From the NCBI RefSeq assembly GCF_965137005.1, contig NZ_CBCRXM010000002.1:248001-312000 (forward strand): a stretch of DNA of 64,000 bases, given 5' to 3'. The position numbers were made by a program, and so were the translations under genes. Below the pieces are notes generated by a model that saw nothing but the letters and a program-made list of their open reading frames with translations, was not told the DNA's origin and made no database searches. Every line of letters begins with the position of its first letter. The stretch's first letter is position 1. The stretch comes from Sphingomonas_O antarctica. GTDB taxonomy: Bacteria > Pseudomonadota > Alphaproteobacteria > Sphingomonadales > Sphingomonadaceae. Shown in pieces: positions 32,885-42,176 of the stretch.

Positions 32885-33743
32885 AAGCTGGAAGCTGACG
32901 CTCCCCTGCACCCGCGCCGAGGCCGAGCTGCTGGCGGTCGCCGATCTTGGCCATCTCGATCCCGCACCGGTGCTCAACGTCAGCGAGCCGGATGAGAGCA
33001 AGCCCGACGCGTGGCAACTCGACGCCTATTTCGAGGGCCGCCCGTCGCGCATCGTGATCCGCCGCGTCGCCGAACTCGTCCCCAGCGCGCGGCGCATCGA
33101 ACCGCGCGCGGTGCAGGTGGTCGAACAAGATTGGGTCACGCTCAGCCAAGGCGGGTTCGCGCCGATGCAGGCCGGACGGTTTCGCGTGCGCACGCCGGAA
33201 CAAGCGGCCGCAAGCGGCGATTTCGTCATCCCCGCCGGCCTGGCCTTCGGCACCGGCCAGCATGCGACGACCAAGGGTTGCCTCGAAGCCCTCGACCGCC
33301 TCAAGCGGCAGGGCAAAATCTATCGTAACATGATCGATGTCGGCACCGGCACCGGCCTGCTCGCCTTTGCCGCGATGCGCCTGTGGCCGTCCGCGCGCGC
33401 CACCGCATCGGACATCGACCCGATCTCGGTCCGCGTCGTGCGCGAAAACATGGCGCTAAACGGGGTAAGCGGGCTCGACCTGTTCGTCGCCGACGGCCTG
33501 ATCCACCGCGAACTCGTCGCGCGCGCGCCGTACGATCTGGTCGTCGCCAACATCTTGGCCGGCCCGTTGATCGACATGGCGCCGCACCTCGCCGCCGCAC
33601 TCGCCCCGCGCGGCACGTTGCTGCTCGCGGGCCTGCTCGACACGCAAGCCGCAGCCGTCACCCGCGCCTATCGCCGCGAACGGATGATGCCCGTCGCCAG
33701 CAGCGGCGGCGAATGGCCGGTGCTGGAACTGCGCAAGCGCTGA
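32874..33743 (+). CDS. prmA: Ribosomal protein L11 methyltransferase
   Basis: SAM-dependent enzyme that methylates ribosomal protein L11. The 289-residue protein has an N-terminal substrate-binding domain and a Rossmann-type methyltransferase domain with GLAFGTGQHATTKGCLEAL, MIDVGTGTGLLAFAA (SAM motif I), ASDIDPISVRVVRENM and LVVANILAGPLIDMAP, all PrmA signatures. ATG 32874 is chosen because it begins the conserved sequence (SVESWKLTLPC) though 32862 is in frame. Converges with the TPR gene with no gap. Confidence 0.94.
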   Translation: MSVESWKLTLPCTRAEAELLAVADLGHLDPAPVLNVSEPDESKPDAWQLDAYFEGRPSRIVIRRVAELVPSARRIEPRAVQVVEQDWVTLSQGGFAPMQAGRFRVRTPEQAAASGDFVIPAGLAFGTGQHATTKGCLEALDRLKRQGKIYRNMIDVGTGTGLLAFAAMRLWPSARATASDIDPISVRVVRENMALNGVSGLDLFVADGLIHRELVARAPYDLVVANILAGPLIDMAPHLAAALAPRGTLLLAGLLDTQAAAVTRAYRRERMMPVASSGGEWPVLELRKR

Positions 33744-35696
33744 CTATTTCGGCAGGAGGAAGCGGATATTCTGCTGCATCCCGCCGCACGCCAAGCCGCC
33801 TTCGGGGCGAAAGCGCGGTTCCCAGCGGGACGACCGGATGATTCCCAATCCCGCATCGCGAAACACGAGCGGTGGATAGGCGATGATTGCGCGCGGGTTG
33901 GCGGTGCGGCCGTCGGGGGCGACGTCGAACTCCGCGCGCACCCACCCTTCGAAGCCCCAGCGCATCGCCTCCATCGGGAAATCCGCGCCGCTGGCCCCTG
34001 ACCGCGTCATCGCTGGCTTGAGGTCGATCAGGCTGCATTGCTGTGCGTTCAGCCCGGTCTGGCCGTAAGTCGCACGCGCTTGTTCGGTCTGACCATTGCC
34101 TGCCTGAACATTGGCGAGGCGCAGCAGCGCTGCGGCCCTGAGCGGACTTTCGGCGGGCAACCGGCTGTCATCGGCCACCGCGCGCAGGAATGGTGTTTGC
34201 GACACGTCGCTGGAACGGCGCGATTGAGCCGCAATCAGGCGGATCGTCGCGGCGACTTCGGGGTCGGCTGTCAAATCCGGATCGACGGTCAGGCGGTCCA
34301 GCGCAGCCTGGTTGGATGACCGGCGCAACCGCCAATCGTCGTTCGCACCCAGTTTGATCCGCGACAAAGCAATGGTCGCCCGAACCGACGGCGGTGCCGC
34401 CAACGCCGCGGCCAATTCATCCGCTTGAGCCAGCATCAGCAGCGAGTCGTCGCGAAGGGCCACCGGATCGCGTGCCAAAGCGATCATCGCCGCCAGCCGC
34501 CATGCGGGCTTGGCCTGCCGATCGGCGGCCACAGCCCGCGCCGCAGCCGCGCGGGCTGTCGGTGTAGCGCCATGAAAATCCTCGGCGCCATGCGCGGTCA
34601 GCCAAGCCCAGGCATGTGTTTCCATCGGCGCCGTCACATCCGCCTGGCGCGTGGCGACCGAACAACGCAACTCAACGCGCGTCACGGCGCGAAAAAACTG
34701 CGGGATTGCTACCGCATTCGCGGCGCTCCAGGTCCAGTCATCGACGGCTTCGGCAAACCCGCGTGCCGCCGCCGCGCCCGATCGCGACACATAAATCGGC
34801 GTCGCGCCCAGCACCGACCCGTCGTCGGTTACCGAGAATTCGACAACCGCCAGATCGGTCGGCAGCAGTCCCGCTTCCCCGCCGCAAGGTGGTGCGTCCA
34901 TGATCGAGGCACTGGCGAACGAGCTTTTTTCAAATCGCCCGGCGCCCGTATAGGCCAGATATTCGCGCGCGGAGTCGGCATCGTGGTTGAGCAAGGCGGC
35001 AAGGGCAAGGTCGCTGCGCGTCACCACTTCCGACAATGAAACCTTGCCGTCTTTCAACCCGCCTTGAGCCGCCAGCGCTTTTTTGAGCAATGTATAACCG
35101 CCCGCGACATCGCCGTGGTTGAGCAGGATGCGCCCGCGCAACGTGTCGGTCAGCGCGGTATCGGCTTTGGCGGTTTTGCTCGCCGGATCGATCATCGCGC
35201 GTGCGGCATCGGCGGTGGCCAGCGCCTCGCCGCCGTCGTCGTACATCGTGGCGCGCGCCAGCCACAATAACGAGCGGAAGCGGCTCGATGTCGTCGACGC
35301 GTCACGCGCCAGACGCATTTCGGCGGCACTTTCGGCATAGGCGTGGCGGTAATAGGCCAGCTGCCCGAGCGTGATGTGCGCAGCGGTCACATCGTCATTG
35401 GTGGCGGGAGGGGTCAGGGCAAGCAGGCGCAGCGCTTCGCTCGCCGCCGCGGCCGCGTCGGAATAGCGCCGAAGATTCAGCAGACAGGCGCTTTTTCGCG
35501 ACAGCATGGCACCGCGAACCTGGCGCGTTTTGCCGGCCGGCGTGTTCTCCAGGCTCTCGAAGCTCGCCACGGCTTCCGCGCATTGCCCGGACGCGGCCGC
35601 GTCGCTCGCGTCCTGAAAGCGTTGCTGAAGCGTTGGTGCCGGAGCCGCGACTGGCGCGGCGACGGCGAGCAGGATCGGGGCGACGAACATCGGCAT
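33744..35696 (-). CDS. Secreted TPR-like protein with two TonB C-terminal-like segments
   Basis: 650 residues beginning with a signal peptide (MPMFVAPILLAVAAPVAAPA). Residues about 20-250 look like TPR-type helical repeats (AEAVASFESLENTPAG, SDAAAAASEALRLL). Two regions resemble the TonB C-terminal fold: VVEFSVTDDGSVLGATPIYVSRSG near 280-300, and, at the end, VRAEFDVAPDGRTANPRAI with SSRWEPRF. There is no TonB-type membrane anchor and no Pro-rich linker, so it is not a normal TonB. Function unknown. The frame is open further upstream, but the ATG at 35696 starts the signal peptide. Confidence 0.7.
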   Translation of the reverse strand: MPMFVAPILLAVAAPVAAPAPTLQQRFQDASDAAASGQCAEAVASFESLENTPAGKTRQVRGAMLSRKSACLLNLRRYSDAAAAASEALRLLALTPPATNDDVTAAHITLGQLAYYRHAYAESAAEMRLARDASTTSSRFRSLLWLARATMYDDGGEALATADAARAMIDPASKTAKADTALTDTLRGRILLNHGDVAGGYTLLKKALAAQGGLKDGKVSLSEVVTRSDLALAALLNHDADSAREYLAYTGAGRFEKSSFASASIMDAPPCGGEAGLLPTDLAVVEFSVTDDGSVLGATPIYVSRSGAAAARGFAEAVDDWTWSAANAVAIPQFFRAVTRVELRCSVATRQADVTAPMETHAWAWLTAHGAEDFHGATPTARAAAARAVAADRQAKPAWRLAAMIALARDPVALRDDSLLMLAQADELAAALAAPPSVRATIALSRIKLGANDDWRLRRSSNQAALDRLTVDPDLTADPEVAATIRLIAAQSRRSSDVSQTPFLRAVADDSRLPAESPLRAAALLRLANVQAGNGQTEQARATYGQTGLNAQQCSLIDLKPAMTRSGASGADFPMEAMRWGFEGWVRAEFDVAPDGRTANPRAIIAYPPLVFRDAGLGIIRSSRWEPRFRPEGGLACGGMQQNIRFLLPK

Positions 35697-35752
35697 CGCG
35701 CAGGTTTCGGCTGGACATCGGACGCGAGTCAAGCGAGCGAATCCGCGTGAAA

Positions 35753-36166
35753 ATGCTCCTCGCTTTTGCCGCTGCGGCAGCAATTGCCGGACAGGCAACC
35801 GACGGACGTGGCGATGCCGCCGCGATGCCGCGTCCCGCACTGGTGTTGTTCTGGGCGGACTGGTGCGCGCCGTGCCGGGCAGAGATGCTGGCTTTGCCCG
35901 AGATCGAACGCGCGGTCGCACCGCTGCCGGTCGTCGTGGTGCCGTTGAGCAACTGGCGCGCGCTCCCGGCTGCGGTCGACCGCCGTAAAATTCGGGTGCC
36001 CGATGGCGGCGGGTGGGATTACCTTGCCGCGCTCAGGATTCCGCCGGCATTACCGGCCGCGGCGATCGTCGATGCGCGCGGGGTGCGGTGCGCGATGCAC
36101 AGCGGCGGCCTGGATGCGTTACGCGCCGCGGCCCTCGTCACCGCCTGCGCCTCAATCCGCAAATAG
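35753..36166 (+). CDS. Thioredoxin-like protein (WCAPC), exported
   Basis: 137-residue protein with an N-terminal hydrophobic stretch (MLLAFAAAAAIAG) that may be a signal peptide or anchor, then LVLFWADWCAPCRAEML, the thioredoxin active site with two redox Cys, and a late cis-Pro region (IPPALPAAAIVDARG). Similar to TlpA-type periplasmic reductants. It is divergent from the TPR gene and overlaps the end of the E2 gene by 15 bases. GTG 35747 is also in frame. Confidence 0.82.
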   Translation: MLLAFAAAAAIAGQATDGRGDAAAMPRPALVLFWADWCAPCRAEMLALPEIERAVAPLPVVVVPLSNWRALPAAVDRRKIRVPDGGGWDYLAALRIPPALPAAAIVDARGVRCAMHSGGLDALRAAALVTACASIRK

Positions 36167-37426
36167 CAGGACCGGCGTCTCGACCAGTTTCTTGAGCGCC
36201 TGAACGAAGCTCGCCGCGTCCCAACCGTCGACGACGCGGTGGTCGCAGCTGATCGACAGGTTCATCAGCTTGGCACGGCGGATGTCGTCGCCGTCGAAAA
36301 CCGGGCGTTCGACGATCTTGTTCGGACCGATGATCGCGACTTCGGGACGGTTGATCACTGGCGTGGTCGCAATGCCGCCGAGCGGGCCGAGCGAGGTGAT
36401 CGTCAGCGTGCCGCCCGACATTTCCTCGGATTTGGCCTTCCCGCTGCGCGCGGCGTCGGCGAGGCGCGTGATCTCGCTCGCCAACTGCCACACGTTCAGG
36501 CTCTCCGCGTCGCGGATGACCGGGACCATGAGCCCCGCATCGGTCTGCGTCGCCATGCCCAGATGCACCGCGCCCGAACGATGCACGACCCCGCCCTCAT
36601 CGTCATAGCGCGCGTTGATCATTGGGAACTCAGGAATGGTGCGGCAGATCGCGACGATCAGCAGCGGCAGCATCGTCAGCTTGGGACGGTTGCCGCGATT
36701 GGCGTTGAGATCGGCGCGCAGCTCTTCGAGCTTCGTGACCTCGATTTCCTCGACATAAGTGAAGTGCGGAATCGCGCGCTTCGACGCGGCCATGTTTTCG
36801 GCGATGCGGCGGCGCATGCCGATGACCTTGACGTCCTCATCGGCGGGCGTGGCACGCGCGGGCGAATAGCCCTGGCCGCCCGAATAGCGCAGGAATGCGT
36901 CGAGATCGGCATGGCGAACGCGGCCGTCTTCCGACGCCTTGACCGAGCCGAGGTCGATGGCGAGCGATTTCGCCCGATCACGCACGGCGGGTGAGGCGAG
37001 GACGTGTTTAGATGGTGCAGCGGTCGCGGGCTCCGCCTTTGGCGTAGGCGCGGGCGCTGGTTCAGGATCGGTGGCCTCAACCTTTTCGACGGTCGCCGCA
37101 TCGGGTGTCTCGGCATCGATCTGCTCGGCAACTTCTGCTTTTTCAACAACTGTAGCAGCCGGTGCAGGCTCTTCCTCGACTTCACCCTCGACCTCGATCA
37201 CCGCGAGGGTGGAGCCGATCGGAATCATGTCACCGACTTCGCCCGCCAGTTCGACGACCACGCCAGTGACCGGCGATTCCATTTCGACCGTCGCCTTGTC
37301 GGTCATCATGTCGGCGAGGTTGGCGTCTTCCTCGATCCGATCACCGATCTTGACATGCCACGCGACGATCTCGGCTTCGGCGATGCCTTCGCCGATGTCG
37401 GGCAAACGGAAAGAAAAACGGGCCAT
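36152..37426 (-). CDS. Branched-chain 2-oxoacid dehydrogenase E2 (dihydrolipoyl acyltransferase)
   Basis: Core acyltransferase of the complex. The 424-residue product has one lipoyl domain with the lipoylated Lys at residue 44 (MTDKATVEME), a Glu/Pro/Ala-rich linker, a peripheral subunit-binding domain (SPAVRDRAKSLAIDLG), and the catalytic domain with ISCDHRVVDGWDAASF near residue 395 (catalytic His/Asp). The ATG at 37426 begins the lipoyl domain; the E1beta stop shares its first base. Together with E1beta and E1alpha upstream it forms the BCKDH set; the start RFSFRLPDIGEGIAEAEIV favours BCKDH over pyruvate dehydrogenase. Confidence 0.93.
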   Translation of the reverse strand: MARFSFRLPDIGEGIAEAEIVAWHVKIGDRIEEDANLADMMTDKATVEMESPVTGVVVELAGEVGDMIPIGSTLAVIEVEGEVEEEPAPAATVVEKAEVAEQIDAETPDAATVEKVEATDPEPAPAPTPKAEPATAAPSKHVLASPAVRDRAKSLAIDLGSVKASEDGRVRHADLDAFLRYSGGQGYSPARATPADEDVKVIGMRRRIAENMAASKRAIPHFTYVEEIEVTKLEELRADLNANRGNRPKLTMLPLLIVAICRTIPEFPMINARYDDEGGVVHRSGAVHLGMATQTDAGLMVPVIRDAESLNVWQLASEITRLADAARSGKAKSEEMSGGTLTITSLGPLGGIATTPVINRPEVAIIGPNKIVERPVFDGDDIRRAKLMNLSISCDHRVVDGWDAASFVQALKKLVETPVLLFAD

Positions 37427-38439
37427 TAGCTCTTCATCACCTTGTCGATTGCGGTGCCGATACGGAACGGACCGGGGAAATAGGCCCATTCGAGGCTGTG
37501 CGGGTAGGGGGTGTCGAAGCCGGTGCAGCGTTCGACCGGCGCTTCGAGATGATAGAAGCAACGCTCCTGCACCAACGCCGCCAGTTCGGCACCAAACCCC
37601 GAAGTGCGCGTGGCTTCATGGAGCACCATGCATCGGCCGGTTTTCTTCACACTCGCTTCGATCGTTTCGATGTCGAGCGGGAGGAGCGTCCGGAGATCGA
37701 CGACTTCGGCGTCCACGCCCTTTTCCTCGACCGTGGCGAGAGCGACATGGACCATCGTACCATAGGTCAGGATCGTCAGATCGCTGCCTTCGCGGACCAC
37801 CGCGGCTTTGCCGAGAGGCACGGTGTAATGTCCCTCGGGCACCTCCGATTGCGCGAACTTGGACCAGGGTGACACCGGGCGGTCGTAATGGCCGTCGAAC
37901 GGCCCGTTATAAATGCGCTTGGGCTCGAAGAAAACGACCGGGTCGTTGTCCGCGATCGCCGCCAGCAGCAGCCCCTTGGCGTCATAGGGGTTCGACGGGA
38001 TCACCGTCTTGATGCCGCAAATGTGCGTGAACATCGCCTCGGGCGACTGGCTGTGGGTCTGACCGCCGAAGATGCCGCCGCCGAATGGCGTGCGGACGGT
38101 GATCGGCATCGGGAATTCGCCCGCCGAACGATAGCGCAGTCGCGCTGCTTCGCTGACCAGCTGGTCGAGGCCGGGATAGATATAATCGGCGAACTGGATT
38201 TCGGGGATCGGGCGCAGGCCGTACGCGGCCATACCCACCGCGACGCCGATGATACCGCATTCGTTGATCGGCGTATCGAATACGCGCGTCTTGCCATGCT
38301 TTTTCTGGAGGCCGGCCGTCGCGCGGAATACGCCACCGAAAAAGCCGATATCCTCGCCAAGGACCGTGACGTTGGGGTCTGCGGACAGCGCGACATCCAT
38401 GGCGGAATTGATCGCCTCGATCATGTTCATCGTGGCCAT
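37426..38439 (-). CDS. 2-oxoisovalerate dehydrogenase E1 subunit beta
   Basis: 337-residue thiamine-diphosphate enzyme subunit. Seen: TVLGEDIGFFGGVFRATAGL, FDTPINECGIIGVAVGMA, FADYIYPGLDQLVSEAARLRY and TPFGGGIFGGQTHSQSPEA, which are the BCKDH E1beta blocks. Forms an alpha2-beta2 enzyme with the next gene upstream, decarboxylating the 2-oxoacids from Val, Leu and Ile. Start and stop overlap its neighbours by one base, so translation is coupled. Confidence 0.95.
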   Translation of the reverse strand: MATMNMIEAINSAMDVALSADPNVTVLGEDIGFFGGVFRATAGLQKKHGKTRVFDTPINECGIIGVAVGMAAYGLRPIPEIQFADYIYPGLDQLVSEAARLRYRSAGEFPMPITVRTPFGGGIFGGQTHSQSPEAMFTHICGIKTVIPSNPYDAKGLLLAAIADNDPVVFFEPKRIYNGPFDGHYDRPVSPWSKFAQSEVPEGHYTVPLGKAAVVREGSDLTILTYGTMVHVALATVEEKGVDAEVVDLRTLLPLDIETIEASVKKTGRCMVLHEATRTSGFGAELAALVQERCFYHLEAPVERCTGFDTPYPHSLEWAYFPGPFRIGTAIDKVMKS

Positions 38440-39722
38440 TATGCGCCTTCCCGAATGCCGGAGGCGGCGCGTTCGGCGCGCATCTGGTCGCGTTGTTCGA
38501 CCAGATGCCAGGGCAGTTCCTCGAACACGTCCTCGAACATCGTGTCGAAGCTCTGGTGCATGCCGTGCCCAAGAATGCCGTTTTTCTCGGCCTCCTTCTG
38601 CGCGGCCTTTACGGTCTCGGCGAGTTCCTGGTCCTGCGCGTCATGCTGCTCGAGCGACCATTCACCGAGACCGATGAGGTGGTCGCGAAGGCGCGCGATC
38701 GGATCGCCGAGCGGCCATTTGGTCGCTTCGTCGGCGGAGCGGTACGCACTCGGGTCGTCGGAGGTCGAATGTCCTTCGGCGCGATAGGTGAAATGCTCGA
38801 TCAGCGTCGGCCCGTGATTGGTCCTCGCGCGCTCGGCAGCCCAGGCGGTGGCGGCGTAGACCGCCAGCGGATCGTTGCCATCGACGCGCAGGCCGGCGAT
38901 GCCATAGCCCGCAGCGCGTGCGGCAAAGGTCGTCGCCTCGCCGCCCGCAAAGCCCGCGAACGAACTGATCGCCCACTGATTGTTGACGATGTTCATGATG
39001 ACCGGCGCGCGATAGACCGTGGCGAACATGCACGCGGAGTGAAAATCGCCCTCGGCGGTCGACCCTTCGCCGCACCAGGTCGCGGCGATGCGCGTGTCGC
39101 CCTTGGCGGCCGAGGCCATCGCCCAGCCCACGGCCTGCGGATATTGCGTGGCCAGATTGCCGCTGATCGAAAAGAACGCGCCCTCGATCGTCGAATACAT
39201 GATCGGCAGCTGGCGCCCCTTCAGCCGGTCGCCCTTGTTCGAATAAATCTGGTTCATCATATCGACCAGGGACCAGTCGCGCGCGATCAAAATGCCCTGC
39301 TGACGATAGCTCGGGAAGCACATATCGTCGCGCTGCAGGGCGAATGTCGCACCGACGCTGACCGCCTCTTCGCCCGTCGACTTCATGTAGAAACTGGTCT
39401 TGCCCTGACGCTGGGCGCGGAACATGCGGGCGTCGAACGCGCGGGTCAGCGCCATCGAGCGCAGCATCTTGCGCAGCGTGTCGGGCGACAGGCGCGGATC
39501 CCATGGGCCGATCGCGCGTGCATCGTCATCGAGCACGCGCACGAGGCCATAGACCATGTCGCGCATCTCGGCGGCGGGTGCGGCGCTGTCGGGACGCGGG
39601 GTCTGTCCCGCCGGGAGCACGCCGATGTCCGAGAAATCGGCCTCGTCACCCGGGCGATAACGCGGCTCCGGAACATGCAGTGTCAGGGGCGCCAGATTGG
39701 GGCGCGGCGAATCGGCGTTCAA
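38439..39722 (-). CDS. 2-oxoisovalerate dehydrogenase E1 subunit alpha
   Basis: 427-residue E1 subunit with the thiamine-diphosphate motif ATWCGEGSTAEGDFHSA ending in NIVNNQWAISS, RMFRAQRQGKTSFY and the phosphorylation-loop-like YRAEGHSTSDDPSAYR. The start is TTG 39722, preceded by a strong ribosome site GGAGAGAGAT; the frame is open far upstream (to 43193), but that stretch is antisense to the glycosyl genes and is not coding. E3 (lipoamide dehydrogenase) is not in the window. The three genes make one operon. Confidence 0.94.
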   Translation of the reverse strand: MNADSPRPNLAPLTLHVPEPRYRPGDEADFSDIGVLPAGQTPRPDSAAPAAEMRDMVYGLVRVLDDDARAIGPWDPRLSPDTLRKMLRSMALTRAFDARMFRAQRQGKTSFYMKSTGEEAVSVGATFALQRDDMCFPSYRQQGILIARDWSLVDMMNQIYSNKGDRLKGRQLPIMYSTIEGAFFSISGNLATQYPQAVGWAMASAAKGDTRIAATWCGEGSTAEGDFHSACMFATVYRAPVIMNIVNNQWAISSFAGFAGGEATTFAARAAGYGIAGLRVDGNDPLAVYAATAWAAERARTNHGPTLIEHFTYRAEGHSTSDDPSAYRSADEATKWPLGDPIARLRDHLIGLGEWSLEQHDAQDQELAETVKAAQKEAEKNGILGHGMHQSFDTMFEDVFEELPWHLVEQRDQMRAERAASGIREGA

Positions 39723-39869
39723 ATCTCTCTCCACGGATAGCCCAATGGACCGGACCGCTGCGGAGTTCCAGCCACCGCCATTTGCCACTTGCAAAGGCCC
39801 ATGGTGCGGCGCAGCATGCAGGAACGGATTTACGAGTCCTTCGTTCATTGAGGCGAAAGGTCGTTGTTG

Positions 39870-42155
39870 ATGAGTATGGCAGTTTCTGGTCAGTTTTCGG
39901 GGGTTCTTGATAAGGATCAATCGACACCCCGTCGAATCGCCTTGATCGGAAACGCTCTGCCGCGTCGTTGTGGCATCGCAACATTCACGACCGACATCTT
40001 CACTGCCTTTCGCAATCGTTTTCCTGACATCGAGATCGACATTTGGGCGATGAACGATCGGCCCGATGGTTACGATTATCCGGCAGAGGTCGTCGGCACG
40101 ATCGATCAGGACGATCGCGTCAGCTATTCGATTGCCGCGCAGGCCATCACGGCGTCGGGCGTGGACATGATATGGCTGCAGCACGAATACGGCATCTTCG
40201 GTGGTTCGGCGGGCGAGCACATCCTTTATCTGCTCGACCAGACCGATTTGCCGCTGGCGACACACGTCCACACGGTGTTGTCCGATCCCGACCCCGATCA
40301 ACGGCGCGTCATGGAGCGTCTGGTTGCGCGGTCGGCGCGCCTGATCGTCATGAGCACGCTCGGCCGCGACCTGCTGATTTCGCATTACGGCGCGCGCCCG
40401 GATCAGGTCGCGGTGATCCCGCATGGCATTCCCGACCGTTCGTTCGGCGAGACGGCGACGATGAAGGCGCGGTTCGGTTTCGGTAACCGCCCGGTCATTT
40501 TGACGTTTGGTCTGTTGTCGCCGGGCAAAGGCATCGACACGATGATCGCGGCAATGCCGACGATCGTCGCGGCCCAGCCCGATGCATTGTACGTGGTGCT
40601 CGGCGCGACGCACCCCAATCTCGTCGCGCACGAAGGCGAAGCATATCGCGACCGCCTGATTGCGCAGACCGAAAAGCTGGGCGTGTCGGACAATGTCCGC
40701 TTCATCGACGCATTCGTCGAAACCGACGAATTGCTCGATTATATCGCAGCTGCCGATATTTACGTGACGCCGTATCTCAACCCGGCGCAGGTGACGTCGG
40801 GCACGCTGGCTTATGCCGTCGGGCTGGGCAAGGTGGTCGTCTCGACGCCCTATGTTCATGCGCGTGAATTGCTCGCCGATGGAGTTGGCGAGCTCGTGCC
40901 GTTCGGTGACAGCGCGGCATTCGCCGACATAATCTCGGGATTGCTCAGCGATCCGGCGCGGATGGCGACGCTTGCGGCGCGGACCTATGCGCTGGGCCGC
41001 ACGATGATCTGGCCGCGGCTGGCCGAAGCATCGCTCGCGGCCTTCTCCGGTCTGGCGGGGCCGAAGATCGCAGCGCCAAAGGTGTCGAGCCCGATCATGC
41101 GGACGATCGGCACGGCGGCGATCACGCGGATGACCGACGATACCGGCATGTTCCAGCATTCGCGGCTCGGCGTGCCCGACCGGGCGCATGGCTATTGCAT
41201 CGATGACAATGCGCGTGCGCTGATCTGGGCCGTGCGCGCCACGGGCGTCGAGCCGGAAAAGCGGGCCAAATGGCTCGCAACCTATTCCGGGTTCATCGAC
41301 GGCGCGTGGAACCCGGCGCTCGCGACGTTCCGCAACTTCATGGCGTTCGATCGCCGCTGGCTCGAGGATCGCGGTTCGGATGACAGTGTCGGTCGTACCA
41401 TGTGGGCGCTGGGCGTAACGGCGGCGGAAAGCGATGATGCCAGCCTGCGCGAATGGGCGATGGGGCTGTACGAGCAAGCCTTGCCAACCGCGGCGAAGAT
41501 CGAGTCGATCCACGCGCGCGCCTTCATCATCCTGGGTGGCGCGGCCGTGCTGGCCAAAAGCGAGCATCGTTTCACGCGTCAGTTGCTCGAGCGGTTTGCG
41601 GGCGAACTGGCCTCGCTGGTTGCAGCGGAACGACGGCCCGATTGGGCATGGTTCGAAATCGTGCTGGCGTATGACAATTGCCGCCTGCCCGAAGCGCTGA
41701 TCGCAGCGGGACGCGTGCTCGACCGAAAGGACTGGGTGCAGACCGGCCTCGCGACGCTCGACTGGATTGCCGAAAAGCAGACGTCCGAACGCGGTCATTT
41801 CCGTCCAGTCGGACATGAAAGCTTCGGTCGCGAATATGCCGAGCCGTTGCCGTTCGACCAGCAGCCGCTTGAGGCCTGGGCGACGATCGACGCTTGCGCC
41901 GCCGCCTTGTCGGTGACCAACGATGCGAAGTGGCGCGACCGCGCGCTGTCGGCGTGGCGCTGGTATCTTGGCGACAATGACGTCGGCGTCCCGCTGGGCG
42001 ATCCGGCGACGGGCGAATGCTTTGACGGCCTTCATCCGACTTGCGTCAATCGCAATCGTGGTGCGGAATCGATCCTGTCGTTCCAACTCGCGGCGCAAGC
42101 CATGGCGGCAATCATGCCGCGCGAAAACCGCGCTTTGCACTTGGCGGCTGCGTAA
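39870..42155 (+). CDS. GT4-type glycosyltransferase with a fused C-terminal helical domain
   Basis: 761-residue protein. Residues 1-385 look like a GT4 (GT-B fold) glycosyltransferase: GNALPRRCGIATFTTDI, the DMIWLQHEYGIFGGSAGEHIL block, VAVIPHGIPDRSF, TFGLLSPGKGIDTMI and VTPYLNPAQVTSGTLAYAVG. Residues about 395-760 are helical with repeated Trp and acidic motifs (YCIDDNARALIWAVR, DDSVGRTMWALGVTA, FEIVLAYDNCRLPEALI, GESxL-like RNRGAESILSFQLA), like an alpha/alpha-barrel. The same domain arrangement is seen with GH130 partners, and a GH130 gene follows. Divergent from the BCKDH operon. Donor and acceptor sugars unknown. Confidence 0.85.
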   Translation: MSMAVSGQFSGVLDKDQSTPRRIALIGNALPRRCGIATFTTDIFTAFRNRFPDIEIDIWAMNDRPDGYDYPAEVVGTIDQDDRVSYSIAAQAITASGVDMIWLQHEYGIFGGSAGEHILYLLDQTDLPLATHVHTVLSDPDPDQRRVMERLVARSARLIVMSTLGRDLLISHYGARPDQVAVIPHGIPDRSFGETATMKARFGFGNRPVILTFGLLSPGKGIDTMIAAMPTIVAAQPDALYVVLGATHPNLVAHEGEAYRDRLIAQTEKLGVSDNVRFIDAFVETDELLDYIAAADIYVTPYLNPAQVTSGTLAYAVGLGKVVVSTPYVHARELLADGVGELVPFGDSAAFADIISGLLSDPARMATLAARTYALGRTMIWPRLAEASLAAFSGLAGPKIAAPKVSSPIMRTIGTAAITRMTDDTGMFQHSRLGVPDRAHGYCIDDNARALIWAVRATGVEPEKRAKWLATYSGFIDGAWNPALATFRNFMAFDRRWLEDRGSDDSVGRTMWALGVTAAESDDASLREWAMGLYEQALPTAAKIESIHARAFIILGGAAVLAKSEHRFTRQLLERFAGELASLVAAERRPDWAWFEIVLAYDNCRLPEALIAAGRVLDRKDWVQTGLATLDWIAEKQTSERGHFRPVGHESFGREYAEPLPFDQQPLEAWATIDACAAALSVTNDAKWRDRALSAWRWYLGDNDVGVPLGDPATGECFDGLHPTCVNRNRGAESILSFQLAAQAMAAIMPRENRALHLAAA

Positions 42156-42176
42156 CAATCCGCCACCACGGTGGGG

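Noticed and set aside
39781..39795. Small inverted repeat TTTGC-CACTT-GCAAA between BCKDH and the glycosyltransferase
   Set aside because: Arms of only 5 bp; likely by chance in a 147-base gap, and no regulator gene is nearby to support it.
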